Assembly (NCBI GenBank): GCA_051872535.1
Contig: JBJEDY010000020.1
Span: forward strand, 1-15,057
DNA length: 15,057 nt
Direction: 5' to 3'
Source of the DNA: CAOJBM01 sp051872535
Lineage (GTDB): Bacteria > Bacillota_I > Bacilli_A > RF39 > UBA660
Part shown: piece after piece, positions 6,856 to 13,911 of the stretch
Position numbering within the stretch: position 1 is the stretch's first letter
Layout: each line of letters starts with the position of its first letter
The notes under the pieces: model-generated
The model's input: the letters and a program-made list of their open reading frames with translations, nothing else
What the model was told of the DNA's origin: nothing
The model's database searches: none
Made by a program: the position numbers and the translations under genes

Positions 6856-7323
6856 ATGTTAAAGAAATATATTATTATATTTTTAATTAGTATGGTTCCT
6901 TTAGTAGAACTTCGTGGGGCTATTCCTGTTGCTGTTGCAATGGATTTACCAAAACTTTCATCTTTTATCATAAGCATTATTGCTAATATGATACCAGTAC
7001 CCCTTATTTATTTTTTTGCAAGAAAAGTATTAGAATGGGGCAAAGATAAAAAAATAATAGGTAAATTTTTTACTTGGTGTTTGAATAAAGGAGAAAGAGG
7101 AGGAAAGAAACTTGAAGCAAAAGCTGGTAGAGGTCTTTATGTTGCATTATTCTTTTTTGTAGGTGTACCTCTTCCAGGAACTGGTGCTTGGACTGGAACA
7201 TTAGCAGCAAGTATATTAAAGTTGGATTTTAAAAAAACTGTATTAGCTGTTATTGGAGGAGTTTTATTAGCTGGTTTAATAATGATGGCAATTTCATTTG
7301 GCTTATTTGAGGTGATATTATGA
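6856..7323 (+). CDS. COG2426 small membrane protein ('small multidrug export' family)
   Basis: The 155-residue product matches the family Pfam calls putative small multi-drug export protein (PF06695). It shows the N-terminal VPLVELRGAIPVAVAM and the central VPLPGTGAWTGTLAA (about 109-123). Hydrophobic segments lie near 3-25, 34-55, 93-112 and 127-152, with a basic loop at 59-92. The export function is a family label with little direct proof. AGTAGGGTGA (6841-6850) precedes ATG 6856. Its TGA stop overlaps the ATG of the next gene (ATGA at 7320-7323), so the two are translationally coupled. This is the only TGA stop in the window. Confidence 0.88.
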   Translation: MLKKYIIIFLISMVPLVELRGAIPVAVAMDLPKLSSFIISIIANMIPVPLIYFFARKVLEWGKDKKIIGKFFTWCLNKGERGGKKLEAKAGRGLYVALFFFVGVPLPGTGAWTGTLAASILKLDFKKTVLAVIGGVLLAGLIMMAISFGLFEVIL

Positions 7324-7958
7324 ATGAAACTGTAATATATTTTGTTAGACATTCAGAAACTTTTCCAAAAGGTAATATTTATACAATAAAGAATAGTGAT
7401 AGTCCTCTAGTTTCTAGTGAAAAAGCTTTTTTAAGTATTAATGGTGAAAAGAAAGCAGAAGCATTAAGTAAAATAGAGGAGTTACAAGGTATTGATGCTA
7501 TTTATTCTTCTAGTTATGATAGATGTATGCAAACTGCTAAGTATTTTGCAGCCCAAAACGATACAATAATACATGTTGATGAAAGGTTTAATGAAAGAAT
7601 TATTGGCTATTTAGATGATTTAAGTAAGTTATCTTATGAACGAATACAAGCGAAGAATTTCGATTATAAAGCAAGGGCTGGTGAATCATTAAACGAAGTA
7701 AAAAAGAGAATGGCAGATGCTACTAAACAAGTTTTAATGAATGAGTCAGGTAATAGAGTTGTAATAGTTACACATAGTACGGCGTTAGTAACACTTCTTA
7801 GTTTATGGTGTGATATCGGTTATAATTATGATGATGAAATTATTCTTAGTTATAATGATGAAACTATTATAGATGGGACTTTTACCGCTCCTATGGTCTT
7901 TAAAGTTGTTTTTGATGGTATGAGTGTTTTAAATGTTGAACATATTAATATCGATTAA
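7320..7958 (+). CDS. histidine phosphatase family protein (phosphoglycerate mutase-like)
   Basis: The 212-residue product belongs to the histidine phosphatase superfamily, in which a phosphohistidine intermediate removes or moves phosphate. FVRHSE gives the catalytic R10-H11. SSYDRCMQTA gives the second conserved arginine (R68), GES supplies E122, and VTHST carries the second histidine (H152). The substrate cannot be read from sequence; the C-terminal 50 residues are not typical of cofactor-dependent glycolytic mutase, so a small-molecule or protein phosphatase is more likely. GAGGTGA (7309-7315) within the upstream gene is its ribosome binding site. It is expressed with the COG2426 membrane protein; whether they work together is unknown. 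Confidence 0.9.
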   Translation: MNETVIYFVRHSETFPKGNIYTIKNSDSPLVSSEKAFLSINGEKKAEALSKIEELQGIDAIYSSSYDRCMQTAKYFAAQNDTIIHVDERFNERIIGYLDDLSKLSYERIQAKNFDYKARAGESLNEVKKRMADATKQVLMNESGNRVVIVTHSTALVTLLSLWCDIGYNYDDEIILSYNDETIIDGTFTAPMVFKVVFDGMSVLNVEHINID

Positions 7959-7995
7959 AAAAAGTTATAGATATAATTCTATAACTTTATTTTTT
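7957..7995. terminator. bidirectional terminator between convergent genes
   Basis: AAAGTTATAGA (7961-7971) pairs with TCTATAACTTT (7978-7988) around a six-base loop. Downstream T-runs exist on both strands: T7990-7995 on plus, and the complement of A7957-7963 on minus. The stem overlaps the stop codon of the minus-strand gene (7987-7989) and starts just after the phosphatase stop, so one short hairpin serves both. Confidence 0.88.
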
Positions 7996-9189
7996 GAATA
8001 ATTTTCTTATTCCACGATAAATTTTAAGAAAAATAGGTAAGATAGTATACCATAATGGTTTATTGATTAAATCAAATTCTCCAATAAACTCGATATATTC
8101 ACCTCCAAATTTTCTTTTATATTCATAAATTCCTGCTAAGTTTTTGTAGTTTGTCTTAGGGTCACCAACAACACCAAACAAGTCAAAGTATTCATATTTG
8201 TTTTCATAAGCATCTTTTATAAATTCATAATATAATCTATTAACACCGTTAGTATATTCAGATATTTTGTTATTACCAATGTATAATGACCAAGCTCCTG
8301 TTTTAGAATATGTACAAATTAATGAGGCAATTACAATATCATTAGAACTTAACTCTTTAAAGTAAGCAATATCTTTTTCTAATTTAATTCTTTTATTTTC
8401 TAGTTTTTCATCTTTAAGTTTTTCTTCAAATTTCTTAATGATATGAGCTGGATTTATCTTAGCTTCAAATACTTTTATATAACCTTTCTTTTTAAAAATA
8501 TCAAAAATATTTTTATAATAATCGTATGAATATGCGCAAAAATTGTCTTTGTTAGAAACAATTTTAATTAAGTCGTAAAATGTTTTAACATTATCACTTT
8601 GATATATTTCCATATCATAGTTGTAAGATCTTTTGAGACCTTTAGTAAAAGATGTTGACATATTACTTACTATTTCATCTAAGCTATTATATTTATTAAA
8701 ATAAGTGCGGAATGTATATCTTGGTTGATTACGTTCGTAAAGTTTATTAAATCCACAATGTTTATAACCTAAATGGACAAAATTGTTAAATATTTCATAA
8801 TTGTTTTTACCATTTTCAACTTTGTTACCATCAATATCAATTTCGTGATATATAAGAGGAGGATCTAATTTTAAATAAATAGCATTTTCTTTTTTTAGAT
8901 ATTCTTTTAAACAATTTGTGAATTCAGTTAAGACTTTTTTATTGCTAAAGTCCATAGTAAAACCACGAGGACAATAGAAATAACACATATTAAATGGAGT
9001 TTTCTTTTTTAAGAGTAAAGCCGCCGCTACTATCTTGTCATTATCTTTTAATCCAACATAGTGTGCTTTATACCCACGATTTTTTTCTTGAATAAGTCCC
9101 CATTCATAAGATTGCATAAAATGGTTATTAGGAGTAGACTCCCAAAAAGCTTGATATTCTTTTTCTGCTAAATTTTCAATAAAATGCAT
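7987..9189 (-). CDS. FemAB-type peptidoglycan bridge aminoacyltransferase
   Basis: The 400-residue product resembles FemX/FemA/MurM proteins, which add amino acids from aminoacyl-tRNA to the lysine side chain of lipid II or peptidoglycan stem peptides. Two GNAT-like halves are visible: FMQSYEWGLIQEKNRGYKA (24-42) with PFNMCYFYCPRG in the first, and YFDLFGVVGDP with GIYEYKRKFGGEYIEFIGE in the second. A charged helical arm lies between them at about 247-282, as in FemA-type enzymes. The specific amino acid added cannot be told. The gene implies a cross-bridged peptidoglycan wall. ATG 9189 follows AGGAGATGA (9202-9194) on the minus strand. It is a single-gene unit with its own extended -10 promoter. 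Confidence 0.92.
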   Translation of the reverse strand: MHFIENLAEKEYQAFWESTPNNHFMQSYEWGLIQEKNRGYKAHYVGLKDNDKIVAAALLLKKKTPFNMCYFYCPRGFTMDFSNKKVLTEFTNCLKEYLKKENAIYLKLDPPLIYHEIDIDGNKVENGKNNYEIFNNFVHLGYKHCGFNKLYERNQPRYTFRTYFNKYNSLDEIVSNMSTSFTKGLKRSYNYDMEIYQSDNVKTFYDLIKIVSNKDNFCAYSYDYYKNIFDIFKKKGYIKVFEAKINPAHIIKKFEEKLKDEKLENKRIKLEKDIAYFKELSSNDIVIASLICTYSKTGAWSLYIGNNKISEYTNGVNRLYYEFIKDAYENKYEYFDLFGVVGDPKTNYKNLAGIYEYKRKFGGEYIEFIGEFDLINKPLWYTILPIFLKIYRGIRKLFKK

Positions 9190-9207
9190 TATATCATCTC
9201 CTATTAA

Positions 9208-9216
9208 ATTATATCA
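9208..9216 (-). promoter_or_regulatory. extended -10 promoter of the FemAB-type gene
   Basis: On the minus strand TGATATAAT (TGn plus TATAAT) ends 18 nt before the start codon. The predicted transcription start would then fall at the ribosome binding site, giving a leader of only about 12 nt, or a start slightly further upstream. Confidence 0.6.
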
Positions 9217-9257
9217 TATACTTTAATTAAAATAGTACAATTATTCAAGAAATAATA

Positions 9258-9263
9258 TATAAT
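9258..9263 (+). promoter_or_regulatory. -10 element of mgtE
   Basis: TATAAT within ATATATAATATATAAA, 29 nt before the start codon. No convincing -35 box. The divergent FemAB-type promoter is only about 40 bp away. Confidence 0.55.
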
Positions 9264-9292
9264 ATATAAAAGAAGCTTAGGTCGGTGATTAT

Positions 9293-10630
9293 ATGAATAA
9301 TGAAAAAATACTAAAACTTATCGAGGAAAAGAAGTATACTATTTTAAAAGAAGAATTAAAAAGAATGAAAGAAGCAGATATAGCTGAAGTATTAGAGGAA
9401 GTAGCTGATGAAAGCTTAATAAAGATATTTAGATTACTATCTAAAGATCAAGCAGCGGATGTTTTTTCTGAACTAGATATTGATAAAAAGCAATTGATTA
9501 TTAATTCTTTAACTTTAAAAGAAGCTGCTATAATAGTTGATAATATGTATGCTGATGATGCTGCCGATTTAATGGAAGAGTTACCTGCTAACGTTGTTAA
9601 TCGTGTTTTAATGCAAACTACAGCTGAAACAAGAAAAGATATTAATACTTTGTTAATGTATCCAGAAGATTCAGCAGGAAGTATTATGACCGTCGAAATT
9701 GCTGATTTAAAAGAAAATGATACTGTTAAACAAGCAATTAATAAATTAAAAAAAGTTGGAGTTGATAGCGAAACTATAGATTATTGTTATGTTTTAGATA
9801 GTAAAAGAACATTAATAGGGATAGTTTCTTTAAAACAACTTTTATTTGCAAGCCCTAATACTTTAATTAAGAATATTATGGTTAGAGATATATGTTATGT
9901 AAATACATTAGATGATCAAGAAGTAGTTGCACAAGCTTTTCAAAAGTATAATTTAACAGTAATGCCAGTTGTTGATAAAGAAGATAGGTTAGTAGGGGTT
10001 ATTACAATCGATGATATTGTGGATATCTTAGAAGAAGAAACGACAGAAGATATTGAAAAAATGGCTGGTATTGTAACTTCTGATAAACCTTATATGAAAA
10101 CAGGTGTTTTTGAAACATGGAAGAAAAGAATCCCTTGGTTATTGTTATTAATGATATCAGCAACATTTACAGGTCGTATTATTTCTTCATATGAATCAGC
10201 ATTAGCTACATATGTTATATTAACATCTTACATACCGATGTTTATGGATACAGCAGGTAATGCAGGTGGACAAGTTTCTGTTACAATTATTCGTGGTTTA
10301 TCATTAAATGAAATTAAGTTTAAAGATGTATTTTCAATAATATTTAAAGAATTTAGAGTTGGTATTTTAATTGGTTTAACTTTAGCTATTGCTAATTTTG
10401 CCAAGTTAATACTATTTGATAAAGTAAGCATTATGGTTGCTTTAGTAGTATGTTTAACTCTTATTATAACAGTAGTATTAGCTAAATTAATTGGATGTAT
10501 TTTACCAATTCTTGCTAAGAAATTAGGATTCGATCCAGCTGTCATGGCTAGTCCATTTATTACAACAATAGTTGATGCTTGCTCATTAATTATTTACTTT
10601 AAGGTTGCGGTATTGTTATTGCATATTTAA
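9293..10630 (+). CDS. mgtE: MgtE-type magnesium channel
   Basis: MgtE is a dimeric inner-membrane Mg2+ channel gated by cytoplasmic Mg2+ sensing. The 445-residue product is full length. It has the N-terminal helical MgtE_N domain (about 1-125, with DDAADLMEELP), a CBS pair (about 126-187 and 192-250, with MYPEDSAGSIM at 122-132 and VGVITIDDIVDIL), the plug helix and a five-helix membrane domain (about 275-445). Pore hallmarks are MDTAGNAGGQ (318-327) and TTIVDAC, in which D428 corresponds to the ion-selecting aspartate. The ribosome binding site is GGTGA (9284-9288). No Mg2+ riboswitch fits in the short leader. A promoter for the next gene follows at once, with no clear terminator hairpin. 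Confidence 0.97.
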   Translation: MNNEKILKLIEEKKYTILKEELKRMKEADIAEVLEEVADESLIKIFRLLSKDQAADVFSELDIDKKQLIINSLTLKEAAIIVDNMYADDAADLMEELPANVVNRVLMQTTAETRKDINTLLMYPEDSAGSIMTVEIADLKENDTVKQAINKLKKVGVDSETIDYCYVLDSKRTLIGIVSLKQLLFASPNTLIKNIMVRDICYVNTLDDQEVVAQAFQKYNLTVMPVVDKEDRLVGVITIDDIVDILEEETTEDIEKMAGIVTSDKPYMKTGVFETWKKRIPWLLLLMISATFTGRIISSYESALATYVILTSYIPMFMDTAGNAGGQVSVTIIRGLSLNEIKFKDVFSIIFKEFRVGILIGLTLAIANFAKLILFDKVSIMVALVVCLTLIITVVLAKLIGCILPILAKKLGFDPAVMASPFITTIVDACSLIIYFKVAVLLLHI

Positions 10631-10636
10631 AAAATA

Positions 10637-10645
10637 TGGTATAAT
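10637..10645 (+). promoter_or_regulatory. extended -10 promoter of the YjdF-like gene
   Basis: TGGTATAAT (TGn plus TATAAT) ends 24 nt before the start codon. No good -35 box at normal spacing. Confidence 0.7.
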
Positions 10646-10669
10646 ATACAGCAGATTAGAGGGATAGTT

Positions 10670-11482
10670 ATGAAGAAGAAAAGAAAGAGTTATTATCAAC
10701 AAGTAAAAGAGTTTTATAAAGAAGGAAATAAAAGTGTTTTATTTGTTTATATATTTTTAAGATTCTTAGTAATTCTATCTTTGGTATTTCAATTAATCCA
10801 TCATAATTATAATAATGTCTTTTTATGTGCTTTAACTTTGTTATTATTTTTAGTTCCTTATTTTATAGATAAGAAATTAAAGATTAGCATTCCAAACTTT
10901 TTAGATATTATAATTTTATTATTTATTTTCTCAGCGGAAATTTTAGGAGAAATTCAAAATTTCTATGGAATATTTAAACATTGGGATACAATGCTTCATA
11001 CTATAAATGGGTTTTTGTGTGGAGCAATAGGTTTTTCTTTAATCGATATTTTAAATAGAACGGAGAATTTTCATATTAATTTAACACCTATATTTGTAGC
11101 TTTAGTTTCACTTTGTTTTTCGATGACTGTTGGTGTTGTATGGGAATTTTTTGAATATACTTGTGATATTGTTTTTCATACTGATATGCAAAAAGATAAG
11201 GTAGTAGATACAATTTATTCTGTTAAATTAAATGAAGAAGGGGAAAATGTTGTTGTTCCAATTGAAAATATTACGAAAACAAAGCTGGAAACTAAAAGCG
11301 GAGAGGTATACGAAATAGAAGATGGATATTTAGATATTGGTCTTAATGACACAATGAAAGATTTATTAGTAAACTTTTTAGGTGCACTTTGTTTTTCTGT
11401 AATTGGTTTGTTATATATTATGGATAGAGATAAATACCATTTTACAGAGAAGTTATTACCAATGTTAAAAAAGAATTTATAG
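10670..11482 (+). CDS. YjdF-like (DUF2238) membrane protein
   Basis: The 270-residue product has about six membrane segments (near 22-43, 48-66, 78-97, 112-128, 138-158 and 232-250). Acidic and histidine residues are conserved-looking at membrane borders: E90, E94, H104-W-D106, H110, E159, E162 and DTMKDL (D227, D231). This pattern, HWDTMLHTINGF then GVVWEFFEY then LNDTMKDLLVNFLGA, matches my memory of the DUF2238/YjdF membrane family. A soluble loop (about 172-222) with repeated Val/Glu strands precedes the last motif. The family has no established biochemical role; the polar cluster would fit a metal or proton site, which is inference. AGAGGGATAG precedes ATG 10670. Single-gene unit. Confidence 0.78.
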   Translation: MKKKRKSYYQQVKEFYKEGNKSVLFVYIFLRFLVILSLVFQLIHHNYNNVFLCALTLLLFLVPYFIDKKLKISIPNFLDIIILLFIFSAEILGEIQNFYGIFKHWDTMLHTINGFLCGAIGFSLIDILNRTENFHINLTPIFVALVSLCFSMTVGVVWEFFEYTCDIVFHTDMQKDKVVDTIYSVKLNEEGENVVVPIENITKTKLETKSGEVYEIEDGYLDIGLNDTMKDLLVNFLGALCFSVIGLLYIMDRDKYHFTEKLLPMLKKNL

Positions 11483-11493
11483 TAATAGATATC

Positions 11494-11526
11494 AAGCAAG
11501 TATTATATTATAATAACTTGCTTTTT
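11494..11526 (+). terminator. terminator after the YjdF-like gene
   Basis: AAGCAAGT (11494-11501) pairs with ACTTGCTT (11516-11523); the inner ATTA/TAAT pairs extend it past one bulge. T-run 11522-11526. Confidence 0.85.
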
Positions 11527-11546
11527 ATATATTGTTAAGATATAAT
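11518..11546 (+). promoter_or_regulatory. promoter of the ArsP_2-type gene, overlapping the terminator
   Basis: -35 TTGCTT (11518-11523), 17-bp spacer, -10 TATAAT (11541-11546). The -35 box is the 3' arm of the preceding terminator stem. Confidence 0.68.
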
Positions 11547-11571
11547 CAATAAGACGAAAAAGGAAAGATGG

Positions 11572-12420
11572 ATGTATATGTTAGATATTGTTTTAGATAC
11601 ATTATTAGATATTTTAAAATTGATACCATTTTTATTCGTTGTATTTATCATAATGGAGTATTTAGAACATAAACTAAAGAATAAAAATAAAAAAGTAATG
11701 TCTAAATCAGGTAAATATGGACCTTTTATCGGAAGTATTTTAGGGGCATTTCCTCAATGTGGATTTAGTGTTGCTGCTACTAATTTATATGTTTGTAGAG
11801 TTATATCTTTAGGAACATTGATTTCTATTTATCTTTCTACTTCTGATGAAATGTTACCAATAATGTTATCTAATAAAGTTGAAATTAACTTTATATTATA
11901 TGTTTTAGTAATCAAGATTATAATTGGTATGTTATGTGGTTTTGTTATAGATTTATTTTTAAGAAAAAAAGAAATTAAAACAAATAGAATTACAAGTTTT
12001 TGTAATGAAGAACATTGTGATTGTGAACATGGTATTTTAAAAAGTGCTTTATTTCATACATTAAATATTTCTTTCTTTATTCTAATTGTTGAATTCATTC
12101 TTAATATGGGAATCCACTTTTTAGGTGAAGATAATATATCTAAATTATTGATGAGTGATAGCATTTTTGGATCATTTGTAACAAGTTTATTAGGATTAAT
12201 ACCAAATTGTGCATCAAGTGTTATTATTACCGAGTTATTTATTAATGAAACAATTAGATTTGGTTCATTAATTGGAGGATTATTAACTGGTAGTGGAGTT
12301 GCTTTTGTTGTTTTATTTAAAGAGCATAAAAACTTTAAAGAAAATATTTTTATTTTGTTATTAGTTTATTTAATTGGAGCTTTAAGTGGTGTCATAATTA
12401 ATCTATTAAGTCTCATATAA
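11572..12420 (+). CDS. ArsP_2-type putative metal (manganese) exporter
   Basis: The 282-residue membrane protein matches the family annotated as putative manganese transporter / ten-TM heavy-metal exporter (PF11449). Family motifs are GAFPQCGFS (58-66), YLSTSDEMLPIML (87-99) and LIPNCASS (209-216). The two halves repeat with an offset of exactly 150 residues (G50-I84 with G200-I234), typical of an internal inverted-topology repeat. Between them a soluble loop holds C144, H148, C149, C151 and H153, a likely metal-binding patch. The substrate is not proved; Mn2+ is the usual family label. ATG 11572 follows AAAGGA (11559-11564) by seven bases; ATG 11578 is a possible alternative. No manganese riboswitch is seen in the short leader. 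Confidence 0.82.
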   Translation: MYMLDIVLDTLLDILKLIPFLFVVFIIMEYLEHKLKNKNKKVMSKSGKYGPFIGSILGAFPQCGFSVAATNLYVCRVISLGTLISIYLSTSDEMLPIMLSNKVEINFILYVLVIKIIIGMLCGFVIDLFLRKKEIKTNRITSFCNEEHCDCEHGILKSALFHTLNISFFILIVEFILNMGIHFLGEDNISKLLMSDSIFGSFVTSLLGLIPNCASSVIITELFINETIRFGSLIGGLLTGSGVAFVVLFKEHKNFKENIFILLLVYLIGALSGVIINLLSLI

Positions 12421-12423
12421 TTT

Positions 12424-12445
12424 AAAGATAGAAATATCTTTTTTT
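12424..12445 (+). terminator. terminator after the ArsP_2-type gene
   Basis: AAAGATA (12424-12430), GAAA tetraloop, TATCTTT (12435-12441), T-run to 12445. Confidence 0.82.
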
Positions 12446-12447
12446 AT

Positions 12448-12476
12448 TTGCTATCATTGTGATTTAATAGTATAAT
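12448..12476 (+). promoter_or_regulatory. promoter of the small membrane protein gene
   Basis: -35 TTGCTA (12448-12453), 17-bp spacer, -10 TATAAT (12471-12476), 25 nt before the start codon. The boxes and spacing are the same as at the tsaE promoter. Confidence 0.75.
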
Positions 12477-12501
12477 TTTAGTATATGAAAGGAGAACACT
12501 T

Positions 12502-13002
12502 ATGACTAAAATTAAAATTAATCCTGGTTTAGCTGCAATTATTTTACTTGCAACTCTATTTGCTGGATGGGAAACATTATTATTAGTTACTTTACTAATG
12601 TTTATCTTCTGTGACGTAGATGATAGTATTAAAAATGTAGCAACAAGAGTAATTACATTCTATGTAGGATTTGCTATCGTATCATTAGGATGGAACTTAA
12701 TTAGTAATGGAGTTGATTTTATTGTTACTGCACTTACTAATTTTGTTGGTATCATTAATACTTATTTGGAACCTGAAGATTACATTGTATTAACAAAATT
12801 AACTAATCCAGTTAATAATATAATGGAAATTTTAGATTCTGGTGTAGCATTTTTATTGTTATTTGCTAGATTAGCATTTATCATTGCTGTATTAACTGGT
12901 AAAAAATCTGGTGGTAATGTTGTATCTAACAAAATTAATGAATATGTTGCAAAAGCAATCAATTTTGTTAATACATTTGGTGTTAAACAAGCGGAAAAAT
13001 AA
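12502..13002 (+). CDS. small membrane protein of unknown function
   Basis: I do not recognise this 166-residue protein. It has hydrophobic segments near 8-36 (possibly a two-pass hairpin around G22-W-E), 46-66 and 114-132, with an amphipathic stretch (68-112) rich in Asn, Val and Ile in between. The C-terminus is short and basic to neutral (ends GVKQAEK). No catalytic or metal motif is visible. AAAGGAGAA (12488-12496) is a good ribosome binding site and the promoter is near consensus, so it is probably well expressed. It converges on the muramidase gene; a holin role was considered, but it is too long and is separately transcribed. Confidence 0.75.
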   Translation: MTKIKINPGLAAIILLATLFAGWETLLLVTLLMFIFCDVDDSIKNVATRVITFYVGFAIVSLGWNLISNGVDFIVTALTNFVGIINTYLEPEDYIVLTKLTNPVNNIMEILDSGVAFLLLFARLAFIIAVLTGKKSGGNVVSNKINEYVAKAINFVNTFGVKQAEK

Positions 13003-13029
13003 TAATTGGATATCAATTATTATTTTTTT
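12995..13029. terminator. bidirectional terminator between convergent genes
   Basis: A long A/T stem pairs 12995-13008 with 13014-13027 (core AATAATAATTG with CAATTATTATT) around loop GATAT. T13023-13029 gives the plus-strand tail; A12995-12999 gives a shorter one for minus. It overlaps the stop codon of the plus gene (13000-13002) and adjoins that of the minus gene (13028-13030). Confidence 0.85.
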
Positions 13030-13849
13030 ATTTTGTTTTAGATAGATTTTCTTCTTTAGCATAACCACCTATATTTAATTCATAAGGGGCATTTTTATTA
13101 TCATATATTTTTATTATACGAACCCTTTTATTACAATAATTTCTTTCTATTTCATTAGCATCATTATTTTTATATAAAGGACCATTTAAATAAAGACGAT
13201 CACCAACTTTATACTTAAGATTAGGTTTTATTTCTTCTAAATGATTAAGTCCGTTATCACGTATTATTTTTGGATAATTATAAAATGCTTTATCACCATC
13301 TACTCTAGTATTTATTCCAGGAATAATTTCATTATCGGTAAATTGCCACATACCTGCTTCACCATGGTATGTTAAATCTTTATTCCATTGTGCAATCCAT
13401 TTATCATAATGATCTAGTTCTTCTGAATTTAGATAATTTTCAAAAGTATATAAGCTAGCATAGATTCCAACATAATAACCAGCTTTTTCAATTTGTTCAC
13501 AATAATATTTAATAATGCTAATCAGCTCTTCTTTAGGAAGTTTTAATTGTTCTCGGTCTTCAACATCAATAAATACTGGGTATTCTAGTTTTTTATCTTT
13601 AATTAAACGAAGTGTATGTTCAACTTCACTTTGAGCCATATTTAAGTTTAAGGCATAGCTATAAAGATAAGTTCCAAAGGGAATATTAAGTCTTGTACAT
13701 TCTTCAGTATTACGATACCATTTATTATCATCTTGACTAGTAATGTTATTACCAAATCCACATCTAATAATAGCGAAATCAATATAATCTTTAGTTTCTT
13801 CCCAATCAATATTTCTTTGATATGATGAAACATCAATACCTTTAAGCAT
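13028..13849 (-). CDS. GH25 muramidase (lysozyme) with C-terminal SH3-like domain
   Basis: GH25 enzymes cut the MurNAc-GlcNAc bond of peptidoglycan. The 273-residue product starts directly with the catalytic barrel: GIDVSSYQ (4-11, D6), FIDVED (93-98, D95 and E97), WIAQWN (151-156), MWQFTDN (167-173) and VDGDKAF (183-189, D185). All expected acidic residues are present. The tail (about 211-270), with KYKVGDRLYLNGPLY then RVRIIKIYDNKNAPYEL and GYAKEENL, resembles an SH3-like wall-binding domain. There is no signal peptide or membrane segment, unusual for an enzyme acting outside the cell. The ribosome binding site AGGAGGTGA (13864-13856, minus) is a perfect match, six bases from ATG 13849. No phage genes adjoin it. 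Confidence 0.9.
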   Translation of the reverse strand: MLKGIDVSSYQRNIDWEETKDYIDFAIIRCGFGNNITSQDDNKWYRNTEECTRLNIPFGTYLYSYALNLNMAQSEVEHTLRLIKDKKLEYPVFIDVEDREQLKLPKEELISIIKYYCEQIEKAGYYVGIYASLYTFENYLNSEELDHYDKWIAQWNKDLTYHGEAGMWQFTDNEIIPGINTRVDGDKAFYNYPKIIRDNGLNHLEEIKPNLKYKVGDRLYLNGPLYKNNDANEIERNYCNKRVRIIKIYDNKNAPYELNIGGYAKEENLSKTK

Positions 13850-13897
13850 TTTTTGTCACCTCCTAGTACTTTATATGAAGATAATTAAAAAATGCTT
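13844..13897. repeat. inverted repeat around the muramidase start codon
   Basis: AAGCATTTTTT (13844-13854) and AAAAAATGCTT (13887-13897) are a perfect 11-bp inverted repeat with 32 bases between. The first copy contains the muramidase start codon on the minus strand, and the intervening bases hold its ribosome binding site. Confidence 0.75.
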
Positions 13898-13911
13898 GTT
13901 TTTTTGTCACC
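13849..13911. repeat. direct repeat of a 12-base sequence
   Basis: TTTTTTGTCACC occurs at 13849-13860 and again at 13900-13911, 51 bases apart. On the minus strand each reads GGTGACAAAAAA; the first copy is part of the muramidase ribosome binding site and spacer. Confidence 0.8.

Noticed and set aside
9264..9292. Magnesium riboswitch in front of mgtE
   Set aside because: The leader after the -10 box is under 30 nt, and the whole gap to the divergent gene is about 100 bases and shared with its promoter.
11547..11571. Manganese (yybP-ykoY) riboswitch in front of the ArsP_2-type gene
   Set aside because: Only 25 bases separate the -10 box from the start codon; there is no room for the aptamer.
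12502..13849. Holin-endolysin cassette formed by the small membrane protein and the GH25 enzyme
   Set aside because: The genes are convergent and separately transcribed, the membrane protein is longer than typical holins with no dual-start motif, and no phage structural genes are nearby.
587..13849. TGA read as tryptophan, as in many Mollicutes
   Set aside because: All conserved tryptophans are TGG, no gene contains an in-frame TGA, and TGA acts as a stop in the ATGA overlap at 7320-7323.
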